A DNA stretch of 64,000 bases, taken from assembly GCF_947623445.1 (NCBI RefSeq), contig NC_135240.1, positions 11,160,001 through 11,224,000 on the forward strand, read 5' to 3'. The number at the start of each line of letters is the position of its first letter. Positions within the stretch are counted from its first letter, which is position 1. This document shows, piece after piece, positions 1-12,817 of this stretch. Source of the DNA: Clavelina lepadiformis (Eukaryota; Chordata; Ascidiacea; Aplousobranchia; Clavelinidae). The translations under genes and the position numbers were made by a program. Below the pieces are notes generated by a model. It was not told the origin of the DNA. It did not search any database and saw only the letters and a program-made list of their open reading frames with translations.

Positions 1-1
1 G

Positions 2-532
<531 letters not shown>

Positions 533-3053
533 TACAAAAGCTAGGTTTAATATAAAGTACCAACGCTTAATTGTTTCAATATTACTTCGAACCTAGCCTC
601 GTGAATTCACAAATGTTGACGGAAAACGGTGTTATAAGGATGAACAAAACGATCTCAAGTTCTATTTAAACCAGTGTGGTTTTGCTGAGCGTAAATGATG
701 ACCTTGTGGGAAAAACCTTCAATTCAAATTATATTTTTATTAGGGTTGCTTTCTGTTCAAACGTGCAATACTATATGTGCCTGTGATTGTTTGTTATTTG
801 TTTAATTTAATAAGCTTACTTCACAACAGTAAACAATGTTTATTTTGAGATCTCCATCAACTTTAAATTACCAGACAATTTGAAACTTTTAACGAAAACG
901 TCATACTATTTGTCGAAACTTTGCAACAGGCTACAGTCTGAATTACTGCTAACGATTAATATTGTATTTTTTGAAAAAAACCTTTATTGCGTATATACTG
1001 TAATTACACTCTCACAAATGCAATAACATCGTAGTTCTACTGGCTACTGAGGAAAATAATAGCGTGGATTATGTCATATAGTCTGCTGCGTTGGCTGAAA
1101 ATGATCATTATTTTTAGTGTATGATTACTTTGATATAATTTATACGTGATGGTTTTGTTTTCTGATAAGACTTATATACGATGTGTTTGAGTTTTACTAT
1201 TGATGTTTCTTATCAAATTCGTGGAAGACAGACAATACATCCTAAAACTTAAACTGAAAGAACATGTCCTGTTTTCATTAAAAATTTTGAGACGTTGCTT
1301 ACGGACTGACCTACGTATTAATGTGCTCGTGTACTGTACTTCTTGCATAAGATACTAGCCACAGTGAAGTTGCTGGTTGCCGATTCCCTGATTATTTAGT
1401 CAGTTATTTATTCACAGTACAATCTGCATTACAAGTTAAATCACTTGCTACTTGCTGCGAAAGTTTGGGTTTAAAACAAAGTCTGTACGAATGAATTGGC
1501 AGCCAATTACAACCGATGTTAGTTTTTAGTTTTATACAAAGTGAAGTTCAACTTATTTGATTTTATAGCAATTATTAAAAAGTTGTTTAAAACTATAGTT
1601 AATTTTTAATAAACACTTTTAATTGGCATGAGTTTAACTAAATTTTTATGATTGTTTTTGAATTTACACAAATTCGTATGAGCTTTTTTAAATTCAAACC
1701 TTTTACAATAGGTAGAAAATCATAATTGACAGGAAACTCATAAACGCGAGTAAGTCACTCAATAAGTAGTGAAAGAACCGGTAACTTATATGCTTCACGC
1801 CCAAAATGTATGACTTACTCGCGTTCTTATGCGCACGCTTGCACGTTCGTATACAGCCTCTAATACGTTTCTAATTCTATTTAGGAGACGTAATAACACC
1901 GCCTGAAACCATCCAGCGTATTATGTTGCTATAAAATCGTACTTTCACATAATGTTTAATGGCTGATAATGAAAAGTAACAGGAAATCTTTCACCTCAGA
2001 TATAATTCCTGGTGGAGCTGGATAAAGAATGCAGCTTGAAAAGCTGAATTTCAGGCGAAACAATAATTACCGAGAAAATGCGTACGCTCTTAATCATTAC
2101 AGATTGTAATTACTATAATATTGCGATAAACGCGTAGCCATCTTTACAAAAAAACAGAAGATAGCTGTAATTACATTTAATACATTTTCCTGTGTTGGCC
2201 ATGTTTAAGTTGTAAAATATCCAGGGCGGGTGATACACCCAAAAACTAATTGCTAAGTGTTATAATTTTTCTGCTGTTCTCATTCTCAATGTTTAAGAAC
2301 TTTTTGGAATCCTGCTTAATTATAGCCTACTGAAACGTTTCGTGACTCAAGATTCAAATCACGTCCTTTAATAACCCACAGGGACAAACTGTGGAAATTT
2401 AATTATTATGGCTTTTTTCTAAAAACAAGATAGAATTTCGCTTTACTTTCTGGCAGCCAGTCTTGTAAGCATGATCGCGACAAAAAAACATTGGAACTCG
2501 GTAATGCGAATGGGGCTTTAATTAGTTGGCTGATTAATTTCAGTCTTATTTATTTAGGGCAAGTTATAGACAACATATAGCAAAGTTTTGATGAAACATG
2601 TAAATCGATCTTACGCAGACTGCACGTTTAGGTAAATTTATTACTGTAGGTTATCAAGCAACATACATTAGCATAGGACAGATGAGTACAAAAGTTGCTT
2701 TTCAACATATTTCTAAGCAATCTTGAATGCAACGCGAGATAAACAAAACCAGATAAATATCTTGAGATGAGCTATACTCAAATCTGTACAGCTTATTCTG
2801 CATTTGTATTTTATATACTCGAACGTATGTAGTAGAATAAATTAACCCAGCTTGCATTCGGTTAGTTACCGACACCTGTAGCTGTAAAATGCAATCAACA
2901 GACATTTTTGACAACCATACAGCTAGTGTGGCGATCGTTGTTGAAATAACAACGGAAGTTCCTTCATACAACAGGTGAACTATAATATTATCAATAAAGT
3001 TATATTGTCTAAATAGAACCAAACCTTAACACAGTTTGCATTGGTATTGTCAG
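533..3053. other. Intergenic region between ABC gene and GPCR-A
   Basis: AT-rich DNA with no convincing exon on either strand. Open frames here are short and lack splice signals or recognisable motifs. It should contain the first coding exon and promoter of GPCR-A, which I could not identify: it would be a short ATG exon ending in phase 2 at a GT donor. The only structured element seen is a 15-bp inverted repeat (1743-1757 / 1811-1825). Confidence 0.5.
1743..1825. repeat. 15-bp perfect inverted repeat with 53-bp spacer
   Basis: AACGCGAGTAAGTCA at 1743-1757 is exactly reverse-complementary to 1811-1825. The arms could form a stem around a 53-bp loop, or could be the ends of a tiny MITE. No target-site duplication was recognised, so its origin is open. 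Confidence 0.7.
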
Positions 3054-6000
3054 GACTTATTTGCCACCATTCGATGACGTAGGACTTGCGATATCAGCGG
3101 GAATTCTCTTGCCAATGGCCGTATTTGGAATATTGGCCAATTCCATTACCATTTACGTCATAACCCAGTCTGATAAGTTGAAGTAAGTTTGGCTATGCGG
3201 ACAATTAGGTTTTGTAACTAAATTTTTATGCCAGACAGAATCTATACCAATATGTGGAACTTTTATAACTTCGTGTGTTGAAGAACATCGACTGATGTCC
3301 ATACACTGATCGACTAATTATATCGACATTTTGCACAGGTCGGTTTTTAACTATCTCATCATGAGTTTATGCGTCTCTGATCTCATATCGGCCATATTGA
3401 GTCCACTATTCGTTTACAGAAGAACTTGGGGTTTTGATCACTGGACAATATCAACATTCCTTTGTAAGGTTAGAAGAACATTTGAAAAGTTTTCAAACAA
3501 CCAGCAATATAGTGATGCGTGAAAGTCAGTTACCAACATTTGAAACTTTTTCTGGTTTAGGTTTTTTGGGGTGGGGATACTGGTACATCTGTGGCTACCT
3601 CACTGCACATTCTATTTTTTTCTTGTCTAAGATTCATCTCAGTCACATGGCCACATCATTTTAAGCGAATTAATGTCATCCACGTTAAGGTTTGTGATAA
3701 TCTTTCTCATACCCATTAATTGGACAGATGTATTATGAAAGTGTTGGTGAAACTTGAAAGCTCTTCTTATTGGTGCATACCAGGTGATTATTTTGGCCAT
3801 GTGGGCGATATCTATTGGTTGTGGATTTGTTCCGTTTGCAATTTGGTTCGACTGCAGGAAAATGAAGAGAAATATATTAAGTATCGAGACAGGATGGCCA
3901 TCTTGCACGATAAGTCTCGCCTGGTAATAACTAATAATACGTATAATTCTTTATTCGTACATAAGCTCTCACGTTCTCAAAGCAAAAAGTGTACCCATAA
4001 ATTTATGATGATCTTCAAGAAAACAATAAAAGTCGTATCATGAAAACTTTTCTAACCCAAAGAAGATATAAATACCGTATGTCTGAGTCTGACAAAACAT
4101 GTTGTGTTAATACATAGGTTTCATCAGTTTAAGAGCTACGCTGTGATAGGATATGCCGTATTCTTCTATGTGCCATCTTGCTTGATTTTGATATTCTCCC
4201 TTGGAGTGGCTGCTTCGATAGTTTCCAGAAGACTGAAGCGACGCAAAGGTATCAGAGATTAAAATGTTTTTTCTAAACTCGAATTGCTTAAGTTTGAAAG
4301 ACATAAGATTCCAAGACGATGATCAGAAACATATTTTTGCAAAAGCGAAAATATATCTGCGTCCAAGCGAGCTTTTTACAAAATTTCAAACTACAAGAAA
4401 CAAAATTTTTACAAAAATTCTGTTTTCGGTTTCATGAATCGGCGTCAACAAAAAGACAGAGTACAGTACATATACTTAATATGATATAGCCTACATTGTA
4501 CTGGGGCTGTAAAACATAAAAAGTTCTATGAACAAACATTTCCTGATCGATTTATACACTCACAAAGAACATATTTGGGAAGTTGATTGCTTTGCTGCCG
4601 CGTTAAGGTAATTTCCAAAGTTATTTTGGATTACCGACCTAAGCATTAAATAAGGTTCCACTTTTTATAACAGCACTAACCGCGCCGCACAACCATTTTC
4701 AAACAAGGAACACAGCAACGTTGTTTTCGTATATACTGTATGTTTGCAACTGAGCATTTCAATATAATCTTAAGTAAAAATATTGTTTTATTAAAATTTA
4801 TTACTTATCGAAATATTTAATATTGTAAAGATATTTAGTCAGTTTGTCGATCGCATCTATATGGTGTTATTCAGATCAATATTTGTATAATTCTACATTA
4901 GCTACATTTCCGATAAACTATATAGCTTCATTAGTTATTTGTAACTTATATTTTTTTTAACGTTTTGATATTTTGAACGGTTCTATTTATAGCACGAAAT
5001 GATGCAACGTCCGAGAAAACAAATATAGCTGAATCGAAACGACAAAAGAAGGAAAATCAAGCCATCGTTCAACTGATGTTGATCGTAGGATCCTTTGCCA
5101 TAGGCTACTTACCTCACACCGGTACTTAGTTCGAGATCAAACATACTATGCAACTCTACATCAGTATAGCTTATATTTGTAACTAACTCGTAACAAAGCC
5201 TTCAAACTCGAGTAACAAATCAAGTCAAGTAGTTTACTTTTTAAGACTCAAGTAAAGTCGAGTGTTTTGGAAGAAGAGGCCCGAGTCAAGTCAAATCTTT
5301 GGGTCAATGAGATTCCAGTGACATAAAGTCAGTTAATATCTGAAACCAAATAAAACCAAAATATACGGGAAAAATATGGTTTCGTTCAGCAAGGCCGTAG
5401 ATGCATTTGCATATAAATTACGTTATTTTGATTTACATTTTAAGGTTCTTTGGGCTTATACAGAAAATTTCACCTAAATAAACGTGCTTGGACGAAACCA
5501 CCAGAAAATGTATTCCTTTGCTCCAAATATTTTATAGTTATAGTTATAAGTCAAACATTAGACAAAAGTGACTCGAATCGGATATAAGTCATGTTGTCGA
5601 TTTGAGTCATTGAGAATTTGTCATGAAGAAGGTCTTAAAACTTGCAACTCTAAAACGGGTTCAGTTTGTATATATTTTTACCTCCAGGCTCCAACGGAAT
5701 AATTCCACTTTACAAAAGATAGCAACAGCGCAACGTTGGCTGTTAATTTCTGTGTTTTTGGTTAATTTTGAGATGGGAGTATTGTTGAATAAATGTAATG
5801 ATTATTTTTAAATAAAATTCAAAGAATTGCCACACTTGTAAAGTTGGGATTCTTGTCACGTGGTTATAGGATTATTTCGGCGGTGAGGTAAATACAGATC
5901 AATACTGTTGAAAATGTATCCATTTGTTTATTTGTTTTTTCACAAGTATGAGTATTACAAGAACGAAACAGCTATGGAAACATTATAAATCACAGCTTGT

Positions 6001-6681
6001 GCCACTCTCGTCTAAGCTGTACATTGTGGGTTATATTTCATATCACGCACGCAGTTTGCGATCAAAATAATCATTCTTGTTATTATGTTTTTTAATTTTA
6101 CCTCACTTTTATATGTTTCTATGCATAGCTTACCACATATTTGCCACCACAACTAAAGCAGTTACGCGTGAGGATGAAATATATCACTGGTGGTTTGGGA
6201 TGTCAGAGTATATGTGCCTACGCCTGAGTGAATGTCTCAACCCGATTTTTTACAATTTGGCGTCAAGGTGAGTCGAATAAGACTGTTTAATCTGCATCGA
6301 GTATATAAGCAAGGGCGGCGAAAATTGCTCAGGCGTGAAATTAAATCCCAGGCTCTTGATTTCTAATTTAGTTACTGCCTTATTATCGTTAACCAACTTC
6401 ATTTGGAAAATAAACAAGAAACCACGTTTCGGATAAGTATCGAAATTCACGTTTTGGATAAGTAATTGAATCAATAACTAGAGAGCCGGTAACCAACTTA
6501 ATGCCGGTAAAAACTTGCTCTTTATGATTTTTATGCTTTCATTCTAAGCAAAATGAGGCGAGAGACCATTCGACATCTTAAAAGAATAAATTGTGGCTGT
6601 TCCAAACCGCGAAAGAGGAGAAACAGCACTCCGATTGTTACTGTTAGCAACGGTGCTGGTGCAAGGGGAATCAATGACTGA
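3054..6681 (+). CDS. GPCR-A: seven-transmembrane receptor, exons 2-9 (exon 1 not found)
   Basis: Rhodopsin-like seven-transmembrane receptor of the plasma membrane; ligand unknown. Exons by splice signal and phase: 3054-3182 (TM1, ILANS), 3339-3468 (TM2, SDLISA; ends LCK), 3561-3689 (TM3 and loop 2), 3784-3923 (TM4), 4118-4248 (TM5), 4993-5121 (TM6), 6129-6267 (TM7, CLNPIFYNLAS), 6549-6681 (C-tail, stop TGA 6679-6681). Every junction keeps frame. Seven of the eight exons have exact or near-exact length matches in the minus-strand paralogs (130, 129, 140, 131 and 139 bp shared). The tail is basic with a CGC pair after helix 8 (possible palmitoylation) and several Ser/Thr. DRY after TM3 is replaced by CLRFIS, and the TM6 CWxP is replaced by FAIGYLPHT. 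The 352 residues seen lack only the N-terminus. It is the sole plus-strand copy and the most diverged, and lies outside the repeated units. Confident as a GPCR; subfamily not assigned. Confidence 0.88.
5122..6128 (+). other. Large intron 7 of GPCR-A
   Basis: The intron between the TM6 and TM7 exons is about 1 kb, longer than the others in this gene. It contains a degenerate stretch rich in GAGTCAAG/CTCGAGT-like words (about 5190-5610). No coding sequence recognised. Confidence 0.55.
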
Positions 6682-6755
6682 ACCAACATCCAGTGACGAA
6701 ATTGCGGATTCTTGTGTGAATCGACTTTCGGATGTAATTCTTCAAACCTGTATCT

Positions 6756-7021
6756 ATACCGTATTTACTCGAATAGCATTAGGCGCGATTTTTTTAACGA
6801 AAGTATTTTAATAAAGCTATTCTCGAAAGCTTCCTATAAATCATAGTCACCTTCTTTGTTTTGATATAATGAATTTATTTGACCCGTATGTTGAATGCAC
6901 TAAAATTACTGCTATGTGCTGCTTATGCTGTTAGTAAGTAAGAATAGTTACGTTCGAACAGTCACGGTGGTTACACACTCATAAACTTTTCCGAGTCTAA
7001 ATACTTATAGTAAATACGGTA
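6756..7021. mobile_element. MITE-like element with inverted termini (composite)
   Basis: TACCGTATTTAC at 6756-6767 is reverse-complementary to GTAAATACGGTA at 7010-7021, giving an element of about 265 bp whose termini could be flanked by TA. Its right half recurs at the left edge of units 2 and 4 (about 19955-20125 and 60148-60325), while its left half does not. The left boundary of the repeated unit (6852) falls inside it. Confidence 0.45.
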
Positions 7022-8512
7022 TAGTCAGGGCAAGTAAAATGTACATGATGTAATATATCAGAATAACTTAAAATCATGTTATGGGACAAGCAATCTGGTA
7101 AATATATTCATTAAATTTGTACGGAATGGTCATTTTGATATAAGTCAACCTGTGCATCCACCACGTGTATATTTGTCGATATAGTAGATCAGCACAAAGC
7201 GGACCTAATTATGATTACGAAATGGATGTTGCAATAACAAAATGTTTTTCAAATACACGTAATGGTGCTTCTACATTTTGTGTGAGTCCCAACTATTTTG
7301 AATGAAGACAATTCTAGCAAATTTTATACATGTAACCTACAACGTAGCTTTTAATTACAGTATGTGTAGCGTTGCAATATAATGTTATTTTGCATAAAAG
7401 TTAGTGCTGCTAATACGCTATATTTCTAGAAATAGTTAGGTTAATACTTCACGTATTCAGACACCAGATGCAATGTTTACGCAGCGTAGCACAAAAAAGC
7501 TGAAAAAAAGTAGCTTATATTCTTGTCTGGACGCAGGATTTGTCTTAAACAAATTAACAAAAAGATGCAGAGCATTTGTAGGCTTATGGATTTATCGTTT
7601 CAGCTAGTTTGTTGGAAATACCAGTTTTAATACTTTTTAAGCGATAGATTTTATATCTTTTTCAGCTTTAATGCATTGGACATTTGCAATAGCACAGTCG
7701 TCAAAAAGTTATTTAAAAACGTTTTACAATGAAAAGTGGAAAGAACAGATAGCTGGGGGGACGTGGAAGAGCGCTCATATATTACTAGGTATAGCTACTC
7801 TTTGCATAAAAACGTATCGCATATAATTGCATAATATCAACAACTGTAGCCTATCACAGAAAACGTGTACCCTTGAAACCAAAAAATCTTGCATTGTGCA
7901 AATATTAACAATCGGAGCAAAGCAACCATCTATAATGTTCCACACCGAAGGCCAAATGCCAAGACAGTTACAACAAATTGACACATCTCCTCTATACCAA
8001 ACGTTCTTATCAGCTCCTACAGAAACTCCTGTCGTACAGGAAGGTATCACTTTGTTACAACTGAACGTAGTAGGGCACACAAAGACAAAGATCAGAGTTG
8101 TCAAACAACTGGCGCAAAAGCACAAATCAACAACCATGCATACTAACTCAAGAGACTCATGCAAGTTACAGATCCAGCTTCAAGATCTTAGGATACTAAC
8201 TAGCAACCCACACTGACAGTAACAACCATTAGACTGCCACATTTTTGAGAAAGACTACCAGATGTAGTACAACTGCGGTCTGCCTTGCAGGTTTACCAAT
8301 GGAGTGGAAATAGGTTGATGTTGAAGTCGTAAAAACCATCAACTTATATACAAACCGACTTTATCTGACGTCAGTAAGAAATCCATTCCCAGCTTTAAAC
8401 TTTCATGTGTTTATGCAGGAAACTTCAACTGCCATAATACTGCATGAGAACATAAAGCAAACAATGTCAATGGCGTATATGTAGCGTCAAAGTATGGTGA
8501 AAAACTACTTAC

Positions 8513-9140
8513 CATATCTAACGTTTTGCCCCGGCCAATTTCCAACAAGAGCTTCCAGGTAGTGGACCTTCCACAAATCTAGTGGGACAGCTCACAAAAC
8601 TGGTCAAATCTGGAGTCAGTAACCTGCCAGCTCCATCCACCCTTAATGCAAAAGTATAACTTACGCAGCCTTCTAAAGTCTATCACAAAGCAATTGGCAG
8701 TGAATGGCCGTTCTGATGGACAAATAAGGAACATCTTCTCTTTGTAAAAAACCAATACAGCAAGAGGTGGAAAGCGTCCAAAGCCGATAGGATTCACACT
8801 ATCAAGTTAATTGGATGTGACGCTCGTTGATGTATTGCCAATAATAATTGGCTGCCAAAAAAACAACTACACACATTTTCTGCAGGTACTTGCGGAAATT
8901 GCTCCAGCCAAGTTAAAAGGGTTACCTTTTCAATTTCAAAGGGTAATGTTAGAAACAAAATATCTTTTCAAGCAATAGGGCAAACGTGGAATACCCAGCA
9001 CTACACAGCCTTCTCCCAGGATTTTAGAGCTTTGATCATCAATGCATGAAATGGCGCATCTCCATTCAACCGCATGGGATCTAAATCTTTTAGCTTCATG
9101 CATGTGCGGAGCAGAGCCGCATACTGCGGATCGTATACTG
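8513..9140 (-). pseudogene. Possible degraded exons of an unknown, perhaps ankyrin-like, gene (unit 1)
   Basis: Two minus-strand stretches look exon-like. One (about 9140-9005) includes LNGDAPFHAL, which loosely resembles an ankyrin-repeat core. The next (8803-8513) reads NPIGFGRFPPLAVLVFYK, then a basic segment, and ends at a GTAAGT donor. In this copy the second frame stops after CELSH. The unit 4 copy has one extra base there and stays open to the donor. No complete gene can be assembled and the family is a guess. The alternative is chance open frames in non-coding DNA. Confidence 0.3.
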
Positions 9141-10864
9141 TACCTGAATGAAAACTTTTCGCTCTCCTAACAAAACCTTACAGCCAAGGCGATGGTTGGC
9201 AAAGTGGCTGGAACGCCTTGTCATCACCTTTTGACATAATCTTTTGATGAGCTTAAATCACACGCAAGAAGAAGATAGCGTCAGCTCATGCTATTTCACT
9301 TTAAAAAAGAAGAAACATGTATAAATGTTTTAAGTAGTAACTTTCAATTAAATGAAAATCATCTGAAATATTACCTTAAAAGACAATGTTCCTTTTTAGG
9401 AATTATCTACCTATACTTTTCATGCTTGCCTCAGCAGGGGATTATGCTAGATTATGTTTTCATCCTAAACCGTTTGAGTCTACTGTACTAACTGCTTTCA
9501 GCAAGTCAATTACACTGTGCTTCGATGTTGTTTCAATTTTTTCTGTTTCTCAATTTACATTTTTAGTTTTCAAAACATGAGCAAAACCTGTCGAGTTTGC
9601 AAAATAGCCACCGCGCGATCTCATCGAGGTGTAAAAAGTGTGCCTTCAACTTTTGAGTAAACTATAAAAACAAAAACACCAAGAAAAATGTATACAAAGT
9701 CTATCTGAAGTTTAAGAGCGCAGTTAAACATTTACAAGTCTACACTATCCACATGCTAATTAGTGGAGTATTTTGATCAAGTTTTTTTCCACGCCCTAGA
9801 CCTCACTCTCTAAATGATAAAAAGTTGCTAAATTCATTACAAACTATTGGTTGAATTTCAAAAAAAGCAACAAATACATAGTATTTATGAACGTATAGCT
9901 TTATCGCGTATAGTGAAAAAAACTTAATAAATTTTATTTCAGTGAGGTATATGACAAAATTTTGCTTTTTATCTCTTAGGTTGCAGAATATGTTAAAACT
10001 TATGCCAAAACTTATATTATCCTTAATTCTTCATGCATCTATCCACGACCATTTTTTCCGGGTTACAATGCAGGAGGGGTGAATACATTTAGAAGGATGT
10101 TTATTCATCACAAAAACACAAAACAAAAAAAATAAAGAAAGGTTTCAGCTATCAATGGAATTACTTTTGTTACCTGTACATGTTTTATTGGCTTATGATT
10201 ATGTCGATGTGAATGCATAACCGTAAGTAATCAGAAAGCAGAAACCAGGCTATAATATAAGCTACAAAGTGACGTTGAAGCCAAAGTATAACGTTGTAAG
10301 ACAATACATATTTTTACTCAAATGCCTCAAGAAGCAACTGTGTTTTGTACAAAATGTTGGGCTAATCAATCAGGGAAGTTAGCTCATCAAGAACAATTTC
10401 AATTAACACCACGTATATGGGGAAACAACATCAAGCGAAGAACTTCAAATCAGCAAAAAGCATTTTTTGATTTGAAATGTGTATTTTTTGGTTTGCATGT
10501 ATAAATGTATATAAACAGTAAGTTTTCTGTACCATTTATAAAATTGAAATTTAAAAAAATTGAAGTGTTTTAACTTCTATCTGTTAAGGAGATTAAAAGC
10601 ACCAGCTTGTACAAGAACGTTTATAGATGTGCTGACTGGCCGTTACCACTTCCCAGTGCCCCAAACCTGGCTGCTCGGTAATATAAACTTTTATTCTCGG
10701 CTGTTACTAATTATTGGGCACTGTATGTTATTTGCGATGTAAACTTATTACATAATTTAATTTACAATATAATTTCTAATTTTTTGCAGTTATGAAAAAC
10801 AGCTATAACGTAATTAATGCAAACTCTTTTTAAAACTGAAATAACCTTAGCTGACCCTACGTAT

Positions 10865-11585
10865 CTGTAGCGGCTTGGGTGGCATTTTTAATACCATTAC
10901 ATCATTTCTTGGAAAAGTGTTTTCCAGCTATTGATTGAAGTTTATGAATTTGTTTTTTGATAACACTTGAACTGTCGTTTGATATTTGGAAACCTACTCT
11001 AAACAACTTCATGTGAAAACTCCTTTTAGTACGTTCCCAGGTTGTTTCCAGCACCTGTGCTGATAAGAAATTTTTATTGTAAATGCCCGCTTCTTAACTT
11101 TATACTGATTGTATTTATCTACACGTCAGCTTCAACTGCATATAACTCCCATTGCCAACACATTGTTTCCTTCGCTGCACATGTTTTGAAATGCTCCGTT
11201 TTTCTTGCTGAATATTTTCAACCCATCGCTTCACGTTTTAAAAGCTCCCACTTCTACCGGCGACCAGACGGAGAGACACAGAGAGAGTCATATGAGCTTA
11301 CTACGCTAGTCATGGTGTTTGCAACTCAATAGACATCTTATAAGCAGTCGTATTACTGTGTTTTTGATTATGCGTAATATTGAGAAAGTGTACAGCAACT
11401 ACAATAAAAACCTTTGCTTGTAAACTATATCTGTTGTAATATTACAAGCTTTCGGCTGACAAGAGGTTAGAGTATTCTAACCGCACGCAACAATAGAGTC
11501 AGATAATTAACTCAACAAGTAAAGTAAGTTAACATAACATAAGTTAAGACAGATAAGCTCTGCATCTGCATTAATAAGCTCTGCA
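10865..11585. other. Unit 1-specific block absent from unit 3
   Basis: Unit 3 runs straight from AGCTGACCCTAC (near 50480) into TATCAAAGAGCA, whereas unit 1 has about 0.7 kb between the same two words. The block holds a 96-codon open frame (11042-11332, +) without recognisable motifs. Unit 2 lacks an even larger stretch here. I cannot tell insertion in unit 1 from deletions in the others. Confidence 0.55.
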
Positions 11586-12817
11586 TATCAAAGAGCAATA
11601 AGAGAAAGAAAGGAAAAGTAGGAAAAGTGCAATATTGCAGTTCCAGTTGATTACTGGGTAATTTGCCAATTGCAGATGTATTATTTTATACATAAAGTTA
11701 TACGTATTTACCTCTTTTGTGATAGTAAAATGAGTTATGCATTTAATGTGTATACGCACAGCACGATGTTAACTCCGATTATCATACGCATACATTAGTT
11801 TAAATAAAGTATACTCTACAATTTTGTATGATTTTAAAATACATTTCATTTTTAAAAAGCAAACTGCATTCCTTTTTAGTTAGCCCTTGTATGTTCTATT
11901 CCTGCTGACTTTAACAAATTCATGAATTGTTACTTCATAGATAAACGTTATACAAGCTTGCATTCCTAGCAATAAAAATAAAATGTTTTGTTCAATTCAG
12001 TTGTGTTTACATTGCGCTGCTCTGTTGTCGCATTGACGTAATTTGCCTTGATAATAAGCAAAACTCAACCAGCTACAATTCATCAGTAACATCAACATCG
12101 CTCTAAATTACAGCACGTATAAATGAACACTATACGTTGCACAACAATCAAAAATATCAAGTGTGCGAAGATAAACAATTGTGCGAATAGTTACAACATC
12201 ACATTGAAACTTGCATTGTATAATACAGTGCGTACCAGTACAATATACGTTATCACTAAAATCTTCCAGTTGCCAGGAATAAATGAGGTTTTTTACAGTT
12301 TACCTAATGCCTAAACGGCTATTAAATGTATGCAGTAACAATTTGGTTATAGCTAAAGCACAATACCAGCTTATATTACGACGAGGTACAGCAGTAACAA
12401 CCAAATTACAAATTATTATCATTCTTCTGCGGATGAATTCATGCTTGTTCTTTCGTTTATACCGTATTTTGATCCAAAGTGCGAATGCAAACTGGTTTTG
12501 ACGTTTTACTGGGAGTATTGGATTTGCCGCCAATCTTCATTATTAATGCCATTGTTTCATGCCGCATTTTTCTGTTAATATTGGTTCAAAATTTTCATAA
12601 ATTGTTTATAAAATTATACCTATATTTTTAATTATAACCAGACTTGTTGTTTAGGCAAAGATTTTATAGTTTTGCTGCTGGTATATGCAGGTAATACTAA
12701 AACAACATTTGTTTATGCAACTTGGTATTTTTAGTTTTTCATATTTACGTCTTCCTGAAAGAATGATTACGCATTACGTCATCTGTTGCCACAAATACAT
12801 TAGGGGGGCATACTTAC

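Larger units (their letters stand above)
6852..12817. other. Left part of unit 1, mostly non-coding
   Basis: No intact gene recognised. Short open frames on both strands recur in the sister units, as expected for recent duplicates, so their recurrence is not evidence of coding. Exceptions worth noting are a possible exon fragment at 8513-8803 and another at about 9005-9140 (listed separately). The block 10865-11585 is absent from unit 3, where the flanks join directly near 50485. The C-tail exon of GPCR-B should lie in the right end of this stretch. Confidence 0.5.

Noticed and set aside
7775..8216. Overlapping 129-codon frames on both strands, also at 20958-21321
   Set aside because: Open on both strands over the same DNA, no splice context or recognisable domain; conservation between units is explained by recent duplication.
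9577..9660. Small plus-strand frame starting MSKTCRVCKIATARSHRG, with a CxxC motif
   Set aside because: Only 27 codons, no partner exons, and a single CxxC is not enough for a zinc-binding domain.
12300..12533. Possible C-tail exon of GPCR-B on the minus strand
   Set aside because: The frame that fits the donor phase is interrupted by a stop in unit 2, and it shows no similarity to the basic tail of GPCR-A.
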